64,000 nt of DNA, from positions 2,663,398 through 2,727,397 of the forward strand of contig NZ_CP100461.1 of NCBI RefSeq assembly GCF_024228675.1, written 5' to 3'. The position numbers and the translations under genes are program-made. Origin of the DNA: Salinigranum marinum. Lineage in GTDB: Archaea; Halobacteriota; Halobacteria; Halobacteriales; Haloferacaceae. Below, piece after piece: positions 18,447 to 26,850 of the stretch. The notes beneath the pieces are model-generated. The model did not search any database. It saw only the letters and a list, made by a program, of their open reading frames with translations, and was not told the origin of the DNA. How positions within the stretch are numbered: position 1 is the stretch's first letter; the number at the start of each line of letters is the position of its first letter.

Positions 18447-19832
18447 ATGGACCTCGCACCGAGTCGCCGCCGGTTCCTCCGGGCCGTGTGCGTCGGCACC
18501 GTCGGCAGCCTCGCCGGCTGTTCGCAGTCGACGGACCCGCCCGTACAGGGGGCCACGAACGACTCCGAGACCACTGCGCCGGGGACTGCGAGCGCCACCG
18601 GAACCGGAGCGACGACCGGGACGGGCGGGACGAACGAGCAGGGAGTCGGAAGCCCGCCCGCGTCGGTCGCGCTCGAAACGCTCGCGACCGGCCTGGGCGC
18701 ACCGCTCGACGTCGTCTTCGTTCCCGACGCCGACCGCCGGTACGTCGCCGATCAGGACGGGCGGGTGCTCGTCCACGACGCGGACGGCCTTCGCGACAGC
18801 CCCGCGCTTGAGCTCCGCGGCGAGATCGAGACCGGCGGCGAGAAGGGACTGCTGGGGATCGAACTCCACCCGGCGTTCGCGGAGAACCGGCGGCTGTTCG
18901 TCCGGTACAGCGCGCAGTCGCGCCCGGGCACGCCGTCGGGGTTCAGCCACACGTTCGTCCTCAGCGAGTTCCGCGCGAGCGAGGACGGCACCCGTATCGA
19001 CCCCGACTCCGAACGGACGATCCTGGAGATCCCCGAGCCGCAGGGGAACCACAACGCCGGCGATCTCGCGTTCGGCCCCGACGACTACCTCTACGTCGCA
19101 GTCGGCGACGGCGGGGCCGGCGGCGACCAGGGCACCGGTCACGTCGACGACTGGTACGACGGGGTCGGCGGTGGCAACGGCCAGGACGTCACGGAGAACC
19201 TGCTCGGGTCAATCCTCCGACTCGACGTCGACGCGGGGGACGAACCGTACGCCGTACCGGACGACAACCCGCTCGTCGGCCGCGCGGGCCGCGACGAGCA
19301 GTACGCCTGGGGATTTCGCAACCCCTGGCGCATGTCGTTCGACGGGACGGACCTCTTCGTCGCCGACGTCGGACAGAACGAGTACGAGGAGGTGAACCTC
19401 GTCGAGAAGGGCGCTAACTACGGCTGGAACGTGCGGGAGGCCACCCACTGTTTCCAGTCGAACGACTGCCCGACCGCCGTCGAGGGCCGCGACGGCGAGC
19501 GCCTCGTCGACCCCGTCATCGAGTATCCTCACGGGGGGGCTCCAGTGAGCGGGATCTCCGTCATCGGCGGCGCGGTGTACCGCGGATCGGCGTTCCCGAG
19601 CGCACAGGGGGTGTACCTCTTCGGCGACTTCCGGGTGCAGGGCCGCCTCTTCGCCGCGACCCGCCCCGACGGCGGCAGGCCGTGGCCGACGACGACCGTC
19701 GAACTGGCCGGCGAGACCGCGAACGGGCTCCAGAGCCTCCGGTCGTTCGGCCGGGACGCCGACGGCGAACTGTACGTCGTCGGGACGGGGTCGGAGGGCG
19801 GGGCGTTGCACCGGATCGTCCCCGCCGAGTGA
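18447..19832 (+). CDS. PQQ-dependent sugar dehydrogenase, Tat lipoprotein
   Basis: A 461-residue glucose/sorbosone dehydrogenase-type beta-propeller. The N-terminus SRRRFLRAVCVGTVGSLAGC combines a twin-arginine motif with a lipobox (LAGC), so the protein should be exported folded and lipid-anchored outside. A Thr/Gly-rich linker (residues ~28-72) precedes the propeller. Family motifs: GLLGIELHPAF, NHNAGDLAFGPDDYLYVAVG with GDGGAGGDQG (PQQ/calcium-site region), YAWGFRNPWRMSFD and VGQNEYEEVN. The substrate is uncertain. The start at 18447 is fixed by the signal peptide and by GTTTTACC ~28 bp upstream. Confidence 0.88.
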   Translation: MDLAPSRRRFLRAVCVGTVGSLAGCSQSTDPPVQGATNDSETTAPGTASATGTGATTGTGGTNEQGVGSPPASVALETLATGLGAPLDVVFVPDADRRYVADQDGRVLVHDADGLRDSPALELRGEIETGGEKGLLGIELHPAFAENRRLFVRYSAQSRPGTPSGFSHTFVLSEFRASEDGTRIDPDSERTILEIPEPQGNHNAGDLAFGPDDYLYVAVGDGGAGGDQGTGHVDDWYDGVGGGNGQDVTENLLGSILRLDVDAGDEPYAVPDDNPLVGRAGRDEQYAWGFRNPWRMSFDGTDLFVADVGQNEYEEVNLVEKGANYGWNVREATHCFQSNDCPTAVEGRDGERLVDPVIEYPHGGAPVSGISVIGGAVYRGSAFPSAQGVYLFGDFRVQGRLFAATRPDGGRPWPTTTVELAGETANGLQSLRSFGRDADGELYVVGTGSEGGALHRIVPAE

Positions 19833-19931
19833 GCGCCCGGCGCGACCACGCTGTCGACGGGGTCCCTCGATCCCCCGCCCCCAGAGGTATTTCACTCCCG
19901 TCTCAGCATGCGGTGGGTGCGACGTTTCACG

Positions 19932-20430
19932 ATGACCGAGCCGAACGGATCCGAGTACCACGCCGTCGAGATCGGTGTCGACAGAAACCTCGGTGCGGAA
20001 CTCGAGCTGCGCCCCGACGAGGGGGAGACCGACGTCGCCGTGATCGAACACATCCTGGGGCCAAAAAGCTCGCTGCACCGCTCCACCGACACAGCAGCGA
20101 AGACGAGATCTCGTACGTCCTCGAAGGAACGATGGGCGTTCAAGAGGGCGAAGAGGTATCGACCGTCGACGCTGGCGAGTGCGTGATGAAAGGGCGGGGC
20201 GTCTGGCACACGTTCTGGAATCCCGGGTCGGAGCCGCTGCGCTTTCTCGAGATCGTCAGTCCGGGCACGTTCGCGTGGTACTTCGCCGAACCGACGAGAT
20301 CCTGCCCGACGAGGCCGACCCCGACCGGGCGGCCGTGGAACGACTCGGCGCGCTCCACGAACGGTACGGCTTCGAGATCGATCCTGGCAGCGTCCCCCCG
20401 CTGATCGAGCGTCACGGGCTGGAGCCGTAG
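19932..20430 (+). pseudogene. Cupin-domain protein, broken by two frameshifts
   Basis: Three reading frames together form one cupin: MTEPNGSEYHAVEIGVDRNL... in the first, KKLAAPLHRHSSEDEISYVL through GVWHTFWNPGSEPLRFLEIV in the second, and TDEILPDEADPDRAAVERLG to the stop at 20430 in the third. The cupin metal motif (HRHxxEDE) and the second motif (GxxHTFWNPG) are intact. Each junction (near 20056 in GGGGCC and near 20290 at CGAACCG) is consistent with loss of one base. Either the gene is dead or the assembly has two errors; the otherwise undamaged motifs mean a recent event or sequencing error. Confidence 0.75.
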
Positions 20431-20682
20431 CGACGACGACGCGGACAGCGCCCAGACCGCGTCACGGTGGGGTGAAGATCTCCCTGCTAAACGGGGACTC
20501 AATTTAACGTCCACGCACGTGGATCCGACGGAGGCTATTTTGAGCTTCGTTCCGATCCGGGCCGAAAACCGAGGCCGGCAGGAGTCTCGTCACTGGCGGT
20601 GTGAGCGCCCGTCAAAAATGGAACCGCAAACCGCGAACCGCGAACCGCAGTGACCGGTATCGCCGGTCAGTCGTGGTTCAGA

Positions 20683-23535
20683 TTAGTCGCGGCGGATCGC
20701 CAGCAGTGCCGCGGCGATGAGCGCGACGAGTGCGACGATCGCACCGAAGCCGGGCGTCGACGTCGACGTCGTCGTCTCCGTCTCAGGTGCCGGCGTCTCC
20801 GTCTCCGTGTCCGGAGCCGGCGTCTCCGTCTCCGTGTCCGGAGCCGGCGTCTCCGTCTCCGTGTCCGGAGCCGGCGTCTCCGTCGGCGTGCTCAGTTCGC
20901 TCACCAGCTCGAACTCGAGTTCGGCCGATGCTTCGTCGTCGTCAGCGCGCAGCGTGTAGGTCCCCGTCTCGACGTCCGACATGTCGAGCGTGGCTTCCCA
21001 CTCGCTGTTCGAGCCGTTGACTTCGGCTTCCTGGGATGCAACGACGTTGTCGTTCTGACCCAGGACCTCGATGAAGACGGTCGTCTCGTCTTCGCGGTTC
21101 GAGGTGCCAGAGACCGTGACCTCACCCTGGGCGACCTGCCCGTCGGTGGTGAAGTCGTCGATCGTCAGCTGCGGGTTCTGCGCCTGGAGCGTCAGCTCGA
21201 CGAGCTGGTCGTCCGAGCCCGCGCCAGTGTACTCGTCGTTGATCAGCTCGACCGCCTGCTGCGGCGTCGTGCTGAGTCCGCTCAGGTCAGTCGGGTCGAG
21301 ACGCTCGTTCCCGTCGTTGAACTGGCCGTCGCGGCCCTGGCCGACGACGATGAACGTGTACGTCCCACGCCGGTCGAACAGCGCGTAGTCCTCTTCGAAT
21401 TCCTCTTCGTCCACGTCGATCGTGGCGACGCCGTCCGTGGCGTTCAGCGCGAGGAAGTTACCGCGCGGCCCGACGATGTAGACGAGTATTTCGTCGCCCT
21501 GGCCGAGCGCCGTGCCCGACAGGGTGACCTCGTCACCGACGTCTGCCGCGATGGTCGACGACGACAGCTGGGCCGTCAGGTCGCCTTCGACCGTCCGGAC
21601 CGTCGTGGTGGTCGTCGTCTCGAACTCGGAGTAGTCGTCCGAGTCGACCGCGTTGCCCGTGCCCGTAGCGCCGAGCGTCGCCGTGGCGACGTCGTCAGTC
21701 GGGTCGGCGACGAGCGCGATGCGGTACGAGTCGGGCAGGTTGATGTACTGACCCGAGTCGATGTCGACCGAGAAGCTGCCGTCGGAGTCGACGTTGTCCG
21801 TCGAGGCGTCACCGTTGTCGTCCTCGAGCGGGACGTAGTCGTTGTCGATGCGGGCGTACGCCTTCACGTCGTCGGACTCGGGAGCCTGCCCTTCGAGGGT
21901 GAACTCCTCGCCGATGCGGACGACGCTCGGGGCGGACGTGATGTTGATCTCTTTGTCCTCGACGGTCAGTTCGGCGTCAGCGTCCGAGTCGTTGGTGAAC
22001 GCGTTGTCGACCTCACCGATCGTGAGGGGCGTGTTCGCGTTCGAGATGCCGGTCTCGACGAATTCGACGTCGATCGTCGCAGTGTCGAGGTAGTTCGAGT
22101 CGACGCGGACCGAAGCTTCGCCGCCGTCGTCGAGGTCGACGAAGGCGCCGACGTACTCGTCACCCGAGTAGCCCGCGACGTCCTGGGTGCCGTTGATGCC
22201 GACGACGTCGCCGGTGTTAGCGAAGACGTTCGACGCGTTGGTGTTGTCCGCGGTGCCGTTCGCGTCGTCGAGGTCGTCCTGGGCGATGCGGACGAGGCCG
22301 ATCTGCCCGGGCGTACCGGTCACCGTGGCGACGACGTTGTCGCCCTTGGTGAGCGTCGACTCGGCGAGGTTGATGGTCTGGTCTTCGTCACGGATCGAGA
22401 ACGTGGCCGAGCGCGAGGCGCTGTCGAGGTCGTCCTCGCCCTCAAGCGTGACCGTGTACTCGCCCGTGTCGAGGTCGGTCAGACCAGTGAACGTGACGTC
22501 GCCACCGGAGGTGGTGATCTGGTCACCGGGCGAGGCAGTCAGCGTGGTCTGGACTTCGAGGCCGTCCTCGTCCTCGATGGTAATGTCGAGAGCTTCGGCG
22601 TTCTCGAAGTTGAACTCACCCTCGACGGTGATCGTGTCGTCGGAGGTGAGGATGGAGCCGTCGGTGACGTCAGCGCCGGAGTCGTCGCTGCCCCGGTAGA
22701 TCGTAGCGTCGGTGACTCTGGGTTCGATGACCGAGAGTTCGACGGTGTCGTCACCGCTGGCGGTGCTGTACCCGCCGGTGGTGAAGTCGTTGTCTTCGGA
22801 GATGTCCGCGTTCGTGAGGTCGGAGACCGAGGCGGTCGAGCCGTCGGCCTCACCGGCGACACCGTAGAGGGTCACCGAGTCGCCCGCCGCGCCCGAGATA
22901 CCCGAGACGCCACGGAGGTCGACGCCCGACTCACCGAGGTACGCCGTGTTCGTGATGTCACCGCCGGGGCGGGTGCTGGTGCTGGTGATCGTGATATCCT
23001 GGAAGTTTGTCAGACCCGCGTCGTCTGCGTCGCCGAGATTGCCGTTCGAGTTGAAGTCAACGCCGTACTGGGCCTGGACCGTCGTTTCGGACGGGACCGA
23101 GGGCAGACCGACGTTCGTGATGTCGAACTGGACTTCGATGTTCCCACTCGCGGTACTGTTGGCCGGATCAACGTCGGAGAGCGTCACGTTGATCTGATCA
23201 GCACCGTCGTCGACGCTGTCGGTGCTGAAGCTCACGTTCCCCGTGTTGACGTTGGTGTTCGTCACCGAGGTGGAGCTCAGATCGACGCCGGACGGCATCT
23301 GGAGGACGAGTGTCTGATCCGTCGAATCAGACATGTCGATGTCCGTCGCCGAGAGTGTTACCGTGTGAGTGTTTGACGACTGTTCCGGGGCCGAATTGGG
23401 AGTGATGCTGCTGTTGGCAGCATCGGTGGCTGCCGCAGCCGCGGTACCCGTGAACGCGATGGTCCCCGCAAAAACGGAGAGAACCATCAGCGCTGCGAGT
23501 ACGACGGCGCGGATCTTGTTGTTTGTATTTGTCAT
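20683..23535 (-). CDS. csg: S-layer (major cell surface) glycoprotein
   Basis: A 950-residue secreted protein that should form the cell-wall lattice. It starts MTNTNNKIRAVVLAALMVLS, a Sec signal cleaved near TAAAAA (~30). The mature part is very acidic, with at least ten N-x-S/T sequons and repeated Ig-like beta domains. Near the C-terminus come Thr/Pro-rich repeats (O-glycosylation type) and the PGF-CTERM tail, PGFGAIVALVALIAAALLAI plus RRD, the archaeosortase A target that is replaced by a lipid anchor. The start at 23535 is set by the signal peptide. The nearest good TATA box is ~173 bp upstream, so the mRNA has a long leader, as reported for csg mRNAs. Confidence 0.95.
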   Translation of the reverse strand: MTNTNNKIRAVVLAALMVLSVFAGTIAFTGTAAAAATDAANSSITPNSAPEQSSNTHTVTLSATDIDMSDSTDQTLVLQMPSGVDLSSTSVTNTNVNTGNVSFSTDSVDDGADQINVTLSDVDPANSTASGNIEVQFDITNVGLPSVPSETTVQAQYGVDFNSNGNLGDADDAGLTNFQDITITSTSTRPGGDITNTAYLGESGVDLRGVSGISGAAGDSVTLYGVAGEADGSTASVSDLTNADISEDNDFTTGGYSTASGDDTVELSVIEPRVTDATIYRGSDDSGADVTDGSILTSDDTITVEGEFNFENAEALDITIEDEDGLEVQTTLTASPGDQITTSGGDVTFTGLTDLDTGEYTVTLEGEDDLDSASRSATFSIRDEDQTINLAESTLTKGDNVVATVTGTPGQIGLVRIAQDDLDDANGTADNTNASNVFANTGDVVGINGTQDVAGYSGDEYVGAFVDLDDGGEASVRVDSNYLDTATIDVEFVETGISNANTPLTIGEVDNAFTNDSDADAELTVEDKEINITSAPSVVRIGEEFTLEGQAPESDDVKAYARIDNDYVPLEDDNGDASTDNVDSDGSFSVDIDSGQYINLPDSYRIALVADPTDDVATATLGATGTGNAVDSDDYSEFETTTTTTVRTVEGDLTAQLSSSTIAADVGDEVTLSGTALGQGDEILVYIVGPRGNFLALNATDGVATIDVDEEEFEEDYALFDRRGTYTFIVVGQGRDGQFNDGNERLDPTDLSGLSTTPQQAVELINDEYTGAGSDDQLVELTLQAQNPQLTIDDFTTDGQVAQGEVTVSGTSNREDETTVFIEVLGQNDNVVASQEAEVNGSNSEWEATLDMSDVETGTYTLRADDDEASAELEFELVSELSTPTETPAPDTETETPAPDTETETPAPDTETETPAPETETTTSTSTPGFGAIVALVALIAAALLAIRRD
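20786..20885 (-). repeat. 27-bp tandem repeat coding a Thr/Pro spacer in the S-layer gene
   Basis: Three near-identical 27-bp units and a diverged fourth encode the nonapeptide TETPAPDTE. This forms the glycosylated stalk just before the PGF-CTERM membrane segment. The near-identity of the units indicates recent slippage or recombination, so stalk length may vary among strains. Confidence 0.9.
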
Positions 23536-23703
23536 AGGTTTGGAGTGCAAATCGACAACGCAACTTTCATCCAGACCACCGGATCGGTGATCAGGAGTTA
23601 CTCGATTGACGTCGCCGTGGGCAGGGGTACGGGAAATGGATCCGTCGTGTTTTGGAATAAGTCTTGTGTTATCGGGTAGTAGACAAAACGAGAACGACAC
23701 AAA

Positions 23704-23713
23704 GCATATATGC
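23704..23713 (-). promoter_or_regulatory. Likely S-layer promoter with long leader
   Basis: GCATATATGC (a self-palindromic TATA element) is the only strong TATA sequence upstream of the S-layer gene on its strand; it predicts a leader of about 145 nt. The spacer 23536-23862 (327 bp) holds no other gene. GATATATCC at about 23770 could serve the divergent gene at 23863, about 90 bp downstream. Confidence 0.5.
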
Positions 23714-23862
23714 CCTCTTTCTGGCTGAAACTGCATCTGTAGCCTGTTCAGATTCATAAATGAAAACAGATATATCCCTGAGAAATGTAGTTCCAGTGGG
23801 AGCTGGTGAGTGGACAGCGGACGTGTCGCAGGCGAGTGACAGCGTAACCACTACTCACGACT

Positions 23863-24327
23863 ATGCCCGAACTGAATACGGAAGATTGGTCCTGCCGCGT
23901 TGTTGAACCGTACCTCGACAAACATGGCCCGTCACCCCAGTCTGCCCTCCCTGTCAGTAACCTGTCGGAGGCCCGCGAACGTGGAGTCGAACTGTTCTCC
24001 CCGCACAGGGGACCGTCCGGTACCGAACCGATCGTCGGGGTCGCGTATCTCCCAACCCATCGGCCGGAAACGGTTGTCCAGGCGTGGATCGAGACCAACC
24101 GTGAGGCGCTCGACGACCTCTCACGGAGTTCGGTCACGCGACGGATTGGACAACAGTATGACGAGCACTGGGTCAGCATGTGGCAGACATGTGCGAAGCA
24201 AGCCGACCTCGAAGCACACCAGACGGCACCGGAGAATCCTGCGAAGGACCCCGAAAGACGATGTCCAACGTGTGGAGAATCCGTCGCAGCGCGACGGTTC
24301 GTAAATCACGTCCAGGAGTGTAACTGA
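23863..24327 (+). CDS. Unrecognised protein with C-terminal zinc knuckle
   Basis: A 154-residue protein I do not recognise. The C-terminus has CPTC (134/137), H149 and C153, a C2HC zinc-finger spacing (RCPTCGESVAARRFVNHVQE). The preceding part (WIETNREALDDLSRSSVTRR, residues 75-94) looks helical. Its codon use is visibly less GC-biased than neighbours (codons such as GAA, AAT, ACA, CGA are frequent), hinting at transfer. It lies between the S-layer gene and a tRNA-Ser with duplicated 3' fragments, so it may belong to a decayed integrated element. Confidence 0.65.
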   Translation: MPELNTEDWSCRVVEPYLDKHGPSPQSALPVSNLSEARERGVELFSPHRGPSGTEPIVGVAYLPTHRPETVVQAWIETNREALDDLSRSSVTRRIGQQYDEHWVSMWQTCAKQADLEAHQTAPENPAKDPERRCPTCGESVAARRFVNHVQECN

Positions 24328-24446
24328 GGCCCATCGTGCGAGAGCGGTGACACCGCACGGTTCGCAGCCGACTTGTACTGAGACAGACACCAGTCGCGTT
24401 CGCCCGGCGACGGGACACCTCGCTCGGAGGTCGGGGTAGACAGAAA

Positions 24447-24469
24447 CGCCGGGACAGGGATTTGAACCC
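24447..24469 (-). repeat. Partial tRNA-Ser 3'-end duplication (putative att site)
   Basis: These 23 bases exactly duplicate 24584-24606, the acceptor stem and T-arm of tRNA-Ser. Integrases of many archaeal elements target tRNA 3' ends and leave such a direct repeat at the far end of the element. The enclosed segment is only 114 bp, so the element has been lost or largely deleted. A further imperfect, inverted T-arm copy occurs at 24500-24515. Confidence 0.6.
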
Positions 24470-24583
24470 GACTGCGAGACTCCCTGCGCTCGTCTCGCGT
24501 GGTTCAAACCCTGTCGACATCGACACGTACGCTCACGAATAGCGAGCACACGAGGTGCTCGCCGTATCGGTCGTGTTAGAAGG

Positions 24584-24664
24584 CGCCGGGACAGGGATTT
24601 GAACCCTGGATCCCAGAGGGAACACGCTTTCCAGGCGTGCGCCTTACCACTCGGCCATCCCGGC
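24584..24664 (-). tRNA. tRNA-Ser (anticodon GGA)
   Basis: On the minus strand the acceptor 5' strand GCCGGGA (24658-24664) pairs with TCCCGGC (24585-24591), with discriminator G at 24584. The anticodon stem encloses the loop CUGGAAA, giving anticodon GGA for UCC/UCU. A long variable arm (around TTCCCTCTGGGA) is diagnostic of a type II tRNA such as Ser. The T-arm is GGGTTCAAATCCC. No intron is seen and CCA is not encoded (CCT follows). Confidence 0.95.
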
Positions 24665-24691
24665 TCGTTCCCACCTATCCCGGTGCGAGGT

Positions 24692-24895
24692 TTAAGTCCT
24701 TCCTTTCGCCCCGAATCGGGGCGCGAGGCGGTGTATGAGCCCTGCAGCGGCGATCCCGACGAGCGCGGCGACCCCGAAGCGGACGGCGAACCCCACGTCG
24801 AGGCCGACGAGGAGGTCGTAGCCCTGGACGAGGACGAGGAAGGCGAGCGCGCCGACGGCCCCCCACAGGAGGCTCGATTTCGTCCGAGGGGTCAC
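24692..24895 (-). CDS. Small two-helix membrane protein
   Basis: A 67-residue protein beginning at a GTG that overlaps the stop of the upstream RidA-like gene (GTGA), so translation is coupled. Two hydrophobic segments are visible: SLLWGAVGALAFLVLVQGYD (~8-27) and FAVRFGVAALVGIAAAGLIH (~36-55), with a positively charged C-terminus. It resembles small haloarchaeal membrane proteins of unknown role. It ends 27 bp before the tRNA-Ser gene. Confidence 0.65.
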   Translation of the reverse strand: MTPRTKSSLLWGAVGALAFLVLVQGYDLLVGLDVGFAVRFGVAALVGIAAAGLIHRLAPRFGAKGRT

Positions 24896-25158
24896 GCTTC
24901 GACCGGTTCCGGGATCGGGACGCGGGCGACGGCTTCGGTCTCGACCGCAGCGTCCATCGGGAGCGCGCCGGACGCGATGGCGCTCCGCGCCGGCGGCTCC
25001 CCGTCGAAGGACGTGGTGTCGGCCTCGTTCGTCTCGGCGAAGTCGTCAGGCGTGAGCGCGATCTGTCCCCCGGTGAAAACGAGGTCGCCGGCCGTCGTGC
25101 CCTGGCTGTGCGCGCCCCCGGCGGTGGAGGCGGGGTCGGTCGGAGTGACGCGTCTCAT
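24892..25158 (-). pseudogene. RidA/YjgF-family gene with internal in-frame deletion
   Basis: The product would be 88 residues against about 125 for RidA enamine deaminases. The N-terminal part (residues 1-37: AHSQGTTAGDLVFTGGQIAL) and C-terminal part (DDFAETNE, then PPARSAIASGALPMDAAVET) are both recognisable, but roughly 38 central residues containing the middle strands and helix are missing. The catalytic-site Arg (PPARSA) remains, while the usual GPYSQ is GAHSQ and the usual RSAVEV is RSAIAS. The reading frame is open, so the protein could be made, but a normal trimer is unlikely. The start follows the homology (MRRVTPTDPA). The short membrane gene is coupled downstream. Confidence 0.65.
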
Positions 25159-25362
25159 GCGCGCTTCTCGACGGCGTGAGGTAAAAACGTCGTGGAGTAA
25201 AAGCCCGGTGTACTCGTGAGAGCAGCGCGTTGCGCGCGAGGTCCAGCACCACACACTGGGCACTGTGGCGCCAGTTCACCAGTCCCAGTTAGCCGGAGTT
25301 GCCCTCCCACGTGAGATCCGTCCCGCCGCGACGCCGTCTACGACGTCACCGACGGGGACGAC

Positions 25363-26574
25363 TCACACCAGCACTTCGACGGCGTAGCCGTGTTCACGGA
25401 GGTCGTCGAGGAGATCCGCGACGTGGGCCTCCCCCCGGGTTTCGAGGTCGAGTTCCACCTCGGCGGCGTTCATCGCCACGTCCTTCGAGGCGCGGTCGTG
25501 GTGGATAGCGTGGATGTTCGTGCGGTGGTCGACGAGGATCTCGGCGAGGTGTAACAGCGCGCCGGGGCGGTCTTTCAGGATCGTCCTGATCCGCAGGTAG
25601 CGGCCGGTCTCGGCGAGGCCGCGCATCATCACGGTCGAGAGGACGTTGAGGTCGATGTTGCCGCCACAGAGCGCGGGGACGATCACTTCGTCGTCCGCGT
25701 AGTCGAACGCCTCCGCGAGGACCGCGGCGAGCGGCACCGCCCCGGCACCCTCGACGAGCGTCTTCGACCGTTCCAGTAGATGCGTGACGGCCATCGCGAT
25801 CTCCTCGTCGGAGACCGTGACGACCTCGTCGACCCGCTCTCTGATGACCTCGAAGGTTCGGTCGCCGACCCTGCGGGTGGCGATCCCGTCGGCGATGGTG
25901 TCGACCGAATCGAGTTCGACGATCGCCCCTTTCTGCAGGGAGTCGGCCAGGCTCGATGCCCCCTCGGCCTGCACGCCGACCACTCGGGTGTCCGGCAATC
26001 GTGCTTTGACCGCGGTAGCGATCCCGGAGATGAGGCCGCCGCCGCCGATCCCCACGACGACGGTCTCGACGTCGGGACACTGTTCCGTGATCTCCAAGCC
26101 GAGCGTCCCCTGGCCGGCCATCACGGCCGGGTCGTCGAACGCGTGGACGTAGGTGCGACCCTCTTCGGCTTCGATCTCGTGGGCCTTCGCCTGGGCCTCG
26201 CTGTAGTCGACGCCGTGGAGGACGACCTGGCCGCCGTACCGACGGGTGGCGTTGACCTTCGAGATGGGCGCGAACTCCGGCATGACGATCGTCGCGTTGA
26301 CCCCCGCGCGGGTGGCCGCCAGCGCGACGCCCTGTGCGTGGTTGCCCGCGCTCGCGGTGACGACGCCCGCCGCGCGCTCCTCGTCGGTGAGCGCCGCGAT
26401 CCGGTTCGTCGCGCCGCGGATCTTGAACGACCCCGTCCGCTGGAAGTTCTCCAGTTTCAGGTGGATCTCCGCGCCGGTCATCCGCGAGAAGGTGTGGGAG
26501 TGATCGAGTGGGGTCCGGCGTGCGACCGCCGCGACGCGGGGTTCGGCGTCGAGCACGTCGTCCAGGGAGAGCAT
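25363..26574 (-). CDS. ilvA: Threonine ammonia-lyase (biosynthetic-type dehydratase with ACT domain)
   Basis: A 403-residue fold-type II PLP enzyme converting threonine to 2-oxobutanoate for isoleucine synthesis. The PLP lysine is K51 in TGSFKIRGATNRI; the phosphate-binding loop is VVGIGGGGLISGI. An ACT-type regulatory domain forms residues ~325-403 (RIRTILKDRPGALLHLAEIL), suggesting allosteric control. The start at 26574 matches the family N-terminus MLSLDDVLDAEPRV. Upstream, GTTATCG lies at about -28, and a stronger TATA element lies ~183 bp upstream, so a leader may exist. Could also act on serine. Confidence 0.92.
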   Translation of the reverse strand: MLSLDDVLDAEPRVAAVARRTPLDHSHTFSRMTGAEIHLKLENFQRTGSFKIRGATNRIAALTDEERAAGVVTASAGNHAQGVALAATRAGVNATIVMPEFAPISKVNATRRYGGQVVLHGVDYSEAQAKAHEIEAEEGRTYVHAFDDPAVMAGQGTLGLEITEQCPDVETVVVGIGGGGLISGIATAVKARLPDTRVVGVQAEGASSLADSLQKGAIVELDSVDTIADGIATRRVGDRTFEVIRERVDEVVTVSDEEIAMAVTHLLERSKTLVEGAGAVPLAAVLAEAFDYADDEVIVPALCGGNIDLNVLSTVMMRGLAETGRYLRIRTILKDRPGALLHLAEILVDHRTNIHAIHHDRASKDVAMNAAEVELDLETRGEAHVADLLDDLREHGYAVEVLV

Positions 26575-26750
26575 GCGCCGAGTTGCCGACGCGGGGCGAT
26601 AACGGTTGGGGGACGCCGCCGGGCCGTCGTCTCGGTCGGCGCCGTGGACGGGAGGCGACGCCGCGTCGCCGCGCGGAACGGACCGGTGTCTCACCGATGG
26701 AAGAGGGGAAATGCACGCGTGTGACGTGCAATAGAGACTATCGGTGCAAC

Positions 26751-26763
26751 TGATATAAATCCA
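26751..26763 (-). promoter_or_regulatory. Strong TATA element upstream of ilvA
   Basis: On the minus strand TGGATTTATATCA lies ~183 bp before the ilvA start and 88 bp after the preceding same-strand gene ends. If used, it gives a leader of about 155 nt. No gene on the other strand lies nearby to claim it. Confidence 0.45.
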
Positions 26764-26850
26764 ATCCGAGCGGGGTGAAAGTGAAACTGACCGACGGAGG
26801 CGACACGGCCCCGCGGGCGTCCGACGCACGTCGTCCGTCGCCCGTCGTCC

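Noticed and set aside
20786-20885. Tandem 27-bp units considered as a CRISPR array
   Set aside because: There are no spacers between the units; they are contiguous and code a nonapeptide of the S-layer stalk.
20650-23376. A 908-residue plus-strand open frame over the S-layer gene, with Arg/Val-rich repeats
   Set aside because: It mirrors the S-layer coding strand, which has the signal peptide, sequons and PGF-CTERM. The shadow has no domain.
24470-24583. The 114-bp segment between tRNA-Ser repeats as a complete mobile element
   Set aside because: It is too short to carry an integrase and has no open frame; it can only be a remnant.
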